In this document: positions 57,960 to 64,000 of the stretch, in pieces
How positions within the stretch are numbered: position 1 is the first letter of the stretch
Layout: each line of letters starts with the position of its first letter
DNA from: Phyllostachys edulis
Taxonomy: Eukaryota; Streptophyta; Magnoliopsida; Poales; Poaceae
Length of the DNA: 64,000 nt
Direction of reading: 5' to 3'
NCBI GenBank assembly: GCA_036346405.1
Contig: CM070550.1
Location: 14,356,115 to 14,420,114, forward strand
The notes under the pieces: model-generated
Told to the model about the DNA's origin: nothing
What the model saw: only the letters and a program-made list of their open reading frames with translations
The model's database searches: none
Position numbers and translations under genes: made by a program

Positions 57960-58325
57960 ACAAACGGTTCGAAAACGTCATCACAGACGGTTTTTAAACT
58001 GTCTGAATTTGTATATCTGTGATAACAGTCGGTTATCACAGACGGTTCAAAAACCATCTGTGATACGACATAACACAGACGGTTTTTTGTTGAAACCGTC
58101 TGTGAAGGTACAGTACCACAGACGGTTTCCATTAAAAATCGTTTGTGATACGTAGCATATCACAAACGATTCTATTTACAAACCATCTCTGATATTCTAC
58201 GTATCACAGACGGTTTGTAAATAGAACTGTCTATGATATGCTACGATCATAGATGGTTTTTAATGGAAATCGCTCAGGATATCAGATTTTCACGCACGGT
58301 TTCAACAAAAACCGCTCTGTGATAG
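57960..58325. repeat. CACTA subterminal repeats forming a long inverted repeat
   Basis: More than ten copies of CACAGACGGTTT or its complement with variants. Within them, roughly 58073-58190 and 58200-58325 are inverted copies with arms of about 120 bp: shared in order are GTTGAAACCGT, TTTCCATTAAAAA, GTAGCATATCA and TTCTATTTACAAACC. The central gap is about 10-20 bp. Confidence 0.85.
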
Positions 58326-58500
58326 TTCATTACCCTAACTACTTTTTTTCTAATTTTGGCTAGCCTCAGAATTGCCACCATGCCCTCTGAAAACAAGCAT
58401 GCGTAAATCGATACATCACGATAATCAATTGTTGACAACTCAAAGTGATCACTACTCAAAATAAATTACAAAAGAATTTGTTCAAGTATTCTCGCTATAG

Positions 58501-60590
58501 TTACAATTGGATTACAATTGAATCAGTTGTTTGCACGTGGTTGAGAGGTGTCGACGTGGTGAAACTCTGCGTCGGCGATGGAGTGAAAGTCTCGTTAGGG
58601 TTAATGATATCTAACTTGATGAAGGCACAGGGCTTCCCTCGAACGTCCACGATCTCTTTCGCAACGAGTGCATCTAAATCTATCATCAAGCCCTGTTGCT
58701 AGCAAGAGTAAAGTGGTAAGCATATATATTTAAATTTATAATTTGGAAATAATTATTTCGAGATTGACAAACCTCGGGATCCTTCGTCTTAGAAGTAATG
58801 ATTTGCTGCATATGATAGCAAACGTAGAATGCACATAGCTCATCATTTTTTTGTTGGCGGCACTGCAAAAATAGAATTACATATATAGGTATAGTCAGTT
58901 CGAGACGCATTATTACGAAGTATGATATAGCATTGTTGTGTTGTAGCGCATACCGGATATCGCGTCCTATGTGTCAGTGTGGCGTTCGATCCCTTGTATA
59001 GTCCTCCCTCGTCAACATAGGCGATGAACGACCTACATGATTCCAAAAAGTTATCATCGGCCTTTTCAAACGAAGGAAGACTACAATAGAGTTATGTATG
59101 GAGGAAATGAGCATACCTGTCGAGTATTTCTGTCAGAATGCTGAAGTCGTGCTCTTTGATGATTTAGGGAATCAAGGTATATTACCTTGTTCCTCCTTGG
59201 TATAATGACTAAAAGGATCCAGTGGTACCTACTCATGTATGTCGCTATAGTCATTAAACCTAAGTTCGTGTTGCGTATAAAGTACAAATGAAATTTATAT
59301 AGCAAGTAGTGAAGCACTTACCCTTGGTTGTAGGGCACCATTATGTAGTCCTTGTTGTCCTGACGAAGCAATCCCGCCGTTATGTATTTCTCGACGAAGG
59401 ATGCGTCTGTTTCGATGGTTTGCATAGAGACCACGTGTGGGTCGAGGAAACCCACCGGTTCGGACCATTCCTGGGCTTTTTTCATCATGTATCTATACAT
59501 AAGCAATGAGTTGTGATATTTATCGGTATTACGTGAATGTAGAACTTGATTGTACACACTTACAGTGTCCAACATCGTAGAAGCGAGGCGTCGAGGGCAA
59601 CGAGGTTGAATATGTTGTATAAGTAGTTGAAGCCCACGATGAAGTGGCCCGGCCCTTTGAAGAAATGCTCATCCTTGTATCTAACGGTGATTCCAGTATC
59701 ACACCCCTTCTTTTCGGTCTTTCGTATGTACCAGAGATGCAAAGACTGACAACCGAATCCAGCGCGGGCTAATACTGTGTCGGAGCACAACGGTTTTCCG
59801 ATGGAGTATTTCGCGGGCTTGGGAGGCGCCTTAATGTTCATCGATTTCGATTTGGCCTTAACGACTAACAGCGTCTTCCTGTGAGATGACTCGGGAACCG
59901 ATACAGCGACATGCTTTTCTTGTTCCTTCGGCGTCTTCTCCACGGGAACCAATGAGGTGGCCTTCTGAGGCGAAGGATGAGGTGGAGTCATCGAGGGTCC
60001 CATTGGAGAGGAATGTTCGTGTGGAGATTACGGCACTGCTAGGTCCAGGGCGATGTCCTTCTTGGGCTACTGGATAAAAGTGTGCATGACATCCCCTGGT
60101 GTTCTGATGTTTTCATTCGGGCGAATCTCCAGTGGGATGGCCATAAAATTGTCATGTACCATGTCCACCGACCCTAAGCGTAACCTCAAGGGTGAGGCAC
60201 CGTCTTCTGAAGATCCCTTCTGGCATGGATACGCCATCCCCGCCCAAATTTCAATAGAAATAGACCCAACCATCCTCACTTGGAGCTTGCAGTATGCGTC
60301 GGCTCCTACAAAACGATCTGAGAATTAGCTAAGGCGTCTTATAGGTCTATCTTTGGAGTATTCTAGAGATGTACATTACCTTGATGTCGTCAATAGGTAA
60401 TTGGACGTCATCATGTTCAGAATTATGCGTTGATGCGATGCTACTCCGATGTCGAGGAGGACTGGCTCCCAAAATAACGGGGGTGGCTTGCGACTGGTTC
60501 AGGAGTTGATTCATTTGATCCTGTAATTTTGTTATCTGTCCTTGAAATTTTGCAGTAAGCATCTGTACCAACCGGTCCTCGTGCTTGGCC
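58501..60590 (-). pseudogene. CACTA-encoded protein with Ulp1-like (C48) protease
   Basis: Minus-strand exons from right to left. Coiled coil (LTAKFQGQITKLQDQMNQLL, near 60560-60490). A middle part at 60300-60067 (EIWAGMAYPCQKGS). Basic/Pro-rich linker and conserved block at 60003-59560. VSMQTIETDASFVEKYITAG at about 59430. Protease core with His in YHWILLVIIPRRNKVIYLDS (59240-59170). An exon at 58862-58773 carries the likely catalytic Cys (QKNDELCAFYVCYHM), where the family usually has CG.YV. The last exon runs 58694-58501. Ulp1-like proteases are carried by many plant CACTA and MULE elements. An in-frame stop near 60065 and the LTR insertion upstream suggest it is not functional; splice sites were only partly checked. 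Confidence 0.7.
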
Positions 60591-60601
60591 TTAGATCTCT
60601 T

Positions 60602-63172
60602 TGTAGGACCGGAAAGGCGACTAGAGGGGGGGTGAATAGACGCTTTCTCTATTTTTCACCTCGATCGAACTCAACACTACTTTCACTCCAATAGCTATAA
60701 AAGCTATGAAGATCTGTATACAGGCACAACGGATGACCTGTGTTGAATCCGATCAAACCCCGAAGCAAAAGACTACAATCACCTCAAGACCGCCGCGACA
60801 CGCGACAAAGAAATGAGATTCATCGAATCAAGATGGCGATCAAATAAAAAACTCGATATGACAAGCACAAGCAAAGAATTGCCAAGAGTAATCACAGAGA
60901 TAATCGCTCACATGCAAAAGACAGATGGCGATCACTCGCACTTACCGTCCCAGGGCTCCGATTTTCTTCAGAGGAGCAGGGCGCCGCCAAGGATTCTATT
61001 TTATGACATCTGCGTCACACACACAACATCAAACCGCACAACTTCACTCTCATCAATGAAGCAGGCCAAGGCAAAAAATCTAAACTCAAACAAGAACTGC
61101 TGGTAATAAACAAACAGTAACGCACAAGCCGCATCAAAGAAAATGCCGCACAGGGACATCCATCTCTACCAGAAACAAGCCGCCACCTATGCTCTGCATT
61201 TTTTTTTCTCTTGTAAGCAGCGCCGCCAGCCTTTTTCACGCTTGGGAACCGGCCGCCGCCCCTAGCTGTTTTTCTGCCCGAATCCGCACAGGCGCCGCCG
61301 CCAACTTCTTTTTCACCAGCCAGAGACAGGCCGCCAAGATCCGATTTCTACAGCTGGATTTAAAATCAGAACAATCGACACAGCAACAAGCAGCCATAGC
61401 AAAGAGTAAAACTGAAATAAACAAATCAGAACTCAGAGTAAAAAGATGACCATTAGTGCTGCACCAAATCAAAACACAGGGAACTCAATTTTTCTATCTC
61501 ACGAGACTAAGCACCAGGACGCCGCCATGACCTCCTGTTTTTCCGGGAGTCTACAAGCGCAGCCAGCTATTCTAGAGCAGCACTCTGCCGCATCTGCCTC
61601 ACAAGGAATAGCAGCCAAAACTAATAAACAAAGCACAAACACTGCAACCTTCTGGCAATCTTAACAACACTTCCATCGCATCAATTGATGGTAGCCCCAG
61701 GCAATAAACAAATCAACACTTAATGCAAAAGTTGTGTGATCTACAAACCAAAAGACATGCAAACAGCCGGATCTTATAGCCGCCGCAACAGGCTCCCATG
61801 ATTTCCGTGACCGCTCCAGGTCTCCGATCCGGATTCTGCCAGCAGACAAGCCGCCGATTTTTTCGGGCAGAACAGAGCATAAACAGCAAAGCAATAAACT
61901 AATCCATCACCAAACTGCCAGCAGCAAGATTCGGACGCAACATGATTTCAATAGGCGCTCCGATTTTGGAAGCAGCAGGCCGTCGCCACACTGCTTTTCT
62001 CCAGGCGCATTAATTTTTTGCCTCTAAGCCAGAGGCCGCCGCCACCAGTCCCTATTTCTCAACGGCAAGAACAAGCCACCACCTCTCTTTTTCTCAGCGG
62101 CCCCCAAATCACAACGCTACAGCATCAATTAAAACCAAAAACGAAACTGCATTCAAAGCATTAAAAAACTTTGGGTCAAAGAGCAATCAAATCAACAAGC
62201 TGCCGGCTGGAACATGATTTCATGGATGGACTCAAACAAGCGCCGCCAAGCTCATCTTTCAATAGGGCTTCTAATTTTTGGGGCAGCAAGAACAAGCCGC
62301 CACAGGCTGCTTTTTCACAAGGGCAGCAACCCTAAATGACCCATCTACAGTTCCTTTTATAGGGCAACAACAAACCCTAAAAACCTTCTAGATGATTTAC
62401 CCTAATAGGCTTCCGTTAGGGCCCAACATCAACGGAACACACACGCACGCAAATTAAAGCGCCGTCTTCATCGTCGATTGATCTAAACCGCTTCATGCAC
62501 CGACCCGCGCCGCGGCTTAGTCAAAAGGTCACCAAGGCGGTATTTGGTAAAATTACCAAAATACCCTTTCTCGATCTTTTCCAAAAAACCGAGTCCATCT
62601 GCGCGAAGCATTCGCCTGCTTCGCCACGTGTAGGTTGATCAACGGCTCCATGTCGTCAAGTCTCTCCCGTCCGGATCCCACCGGCACCACTGAGCACTTA
62701 CAACGACTCCCGCGCCGCTTGATCCAACCAGTCGCACCGAACCGCCCGTCCGGTCATCTTGTCCATTCAGCGCCACGCTTGAGTCACTTGACCTCACCCG
62801 GCATCCATGATCGTTCTGGACCTCAGCTCTCCAAGCTTAGTCCCGATCCTCCTCGCCGTTGACCGTCATTGACCTGCAAGCCACCTGCACAACAATAGAC
62901 AAGCAAACACGAATCCGGGAACAAGTTCTTCACAACTTGACCCACGTTAGTGAAAACATGCAATATGCAACACATATGCATTAACAAATATGGATATGAC
63001 CTATCCCAAAATCAATTCACCACATATATCAACATTCAGCACAAAAGCCATTGACCGCCACGACCGACAGATCTGAAACTTTGTCGAAAACACTTGAAAC
63101 TTCAAACCAAAAGCAACATTGCCAATTGTTTCATCATCCTAAGATCATGGGCATATCCCCATGATATCCACA
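60602..63172 (-). mobile_element. 3' LTR of a copia-like element
   Basis: It begins TGTAGGACC and ends ATATCCACA on the plus strand (2,571 bp). It shares CCCCATGATATCCACA and GACTAGAGGGGG with the LTR at 25383-27327, so it is of the same family and also reversed. The middle is rich in GCCGCC-containing stretches. The adjoining interior shows the polypurine tract, identifying this as the 3' copy. The 5' copy lies beyond the right edge. Confidence 0.8.
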
Positions 63173-63187
63173 ATCTCCCCCTTGATG
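63173..63187 (-). other. polypurine tract of copia-like element
   Basis: On the element strand it reads CATCAAGGGGGAGAT immediately before the LTR. This is the expected plus-strand primer. Confidence 0.8.
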
Positions 63188-64000
63188 AACACATTGGCAA
63201 TCTCTCAGAAAACGTAAGTTTGTGGTTTGAAAAGAAAAGTACTCGCAGTTTTAGCACAAAAGCACAACTTGGTCCATTAGCAAGAGAAAGCAATGGAAAT
63301 GACCAAGTTGGCTTCAAAATAGCATAAACAAGTGAGATACAACAAAAAAAAGCAAAAAAGCTTCCAATTCCAAAGAATCAACAAAAATCTCACTTAAAGT
63401 CCATATGAAAGAACAATTGTTCTATTTGACCTTAGATCATTGTGAGTCTTCAAGAATTGCAATTCAAGTTCAGAAAAGACAATAAGACCAAAAGAATGCA
63501 ATATGAATGCTCCCCCTCACTATGATCATCATTTTAAAAGAGAGAATATGAAATTTCAATTTCTCCATTTCTCCCCCTTACAAAACTTCTCCCCCATAAC
63601 CAAAAAGCTCTTTATTAACATTACATTTTCGCTATAACTTCTCCCCCTTTGACAATGGATTCATCAAGGAATCATCCCTTCCTCTCATCCAGAGATAACA
63701 AATGCACAAGCAAGGAAGAAGCAAAAGAAAGAGCATGCATGAAATGCAATGGGGTGGCTTCATTTTTGTTTTGATTTTTCAATTTTTAGGTAAAAGAAGC
63801 TTTGGAGATTACTCAATTGAACAGGCTAGCATTTCTACCATTACTCAAGATACAACAAGCCTGACAAAGCTAGCAAGATCATGTTAAGACATATATAGCA
63901 AAGCTAGGCTAATGAGCTCAATATATCACATGTTGATGGATTAAATTAAGCAATGCATCAAAATTAGCAAGTTCAACAACAATTATCCTAAAGTGATAAT
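63188..64000 (-). other. copia-like internal 3' region with extra purine tracts
   Basis: Noncoding interior of the element. CTCCCCC-type tracts recur on the plus strand near 63511, 63572, 63590 and 63644 in addition to the one at the LTR edge, so the element strand has about five G-rich purine tracts within 0.5 kb. No pol motif is reached before the window ends. Confidence 0.6.

Larger units (their letters stand above)
57938..60601. mobile_element. CACTA (En/Spm) element, one end and part of coding region
   Basis: The terminus CACTACTACAC at 57938 is the class signature, preceded by TTA as possible 3-bp target. Subterminal CACAGACGGTTT motifs in both orientations fill 57960-58325. Minus-strand coding sequence with a Ulp1-like protease follows. 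The element is interrupted at 60602 by a copia-like LTR and its other end lies outside the window. Confidence 0.85.

Overview
The window reads as nuclear DNA of a grass, most likely Oryza or a close relative. The reasons are the plant-type kinesin with many short exons, GC-rich coding starts, and the mix of Ty3/gypsy, Ty1/copia, MULE, hAT, CACTA and MITE sequence with rice-like protein remnants. The species assignment is inference; no database was searched. Only one ordinary host gene is convincing: the 5' part of a KIN-12 class kinesin on the minus strand (204-5228, running off the left edge). I could phase twenty consecutive exons by eye. Almost everything from 5.5 kb to the right edge is transposable-element sequence, much of it nested, with short relics of captured host genes. 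Layout: 0.2-5.2 kb KIN-12 gene; 5.5-7.1 kb a Pack-MULE with ~185-bp inverted ends and a perfect 9-bp target duplication, carrying a decayed fragment of an EF-hand/TPR protein gene, just upstream of the kinesin start; 7.15-7.6 kb a repeat with a 36-bp-period array of small palindromes; 8.9-16.8 kb a truncated, decayed gypsy element in reverse; 17.5-22.9 kb a MULE transposase/plant-mobile-domain pseudogene on the minus strand, split by a solo LTR; 23-27.3 kb a truncated copia-like element in reverse; 27.3-33.8 kb AT-rich repeats and MITE candidates; 33.8-45.6 kb a complete 11.8-kb gypsy element in reverse with 3.05-kb LTRs and the target duplication GCTAT; 46.1-49.9 kb a ~700-bp direct duplication bracketing a small MULE, into which a hAT-type element has inserted; 51.4-53.2 kb a plus-strand chromovirus-like gypsy remnant; 55.7-56.4 kb a Tourist-like element; 57.9-60.6 kb one end of a CACTA element with a Ulp1-like protease gene, cut by a copia-like LTR (60.6-63.2 kb) whose interior leaves the window. 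The most unusual structure is the palindrome array. Four dispersed loci (near 7.2, 17.1, 29.0 and 47.1/48.4 kb) carry 27-bp imperfect hairpins, each with two 10-bp arms (consensus TGTCACGCCA and its complement TGGCGTGACA) around a 7-nt loop that differs from unit to unit. Units are commonly spaced by 9 nt, giving a 36-bp period. At one locus the array lies inside a small element with MULE-like inverted ends and a 9-bp target duplication, and a hAT element has inserted exactly into one hairpin. I do not recognise this as a named family. Long open frames inside LTRs and GC-rich stretches were treated as non-genes. Coordinates of repeat ends, splice sites and target duplications were read by eye.
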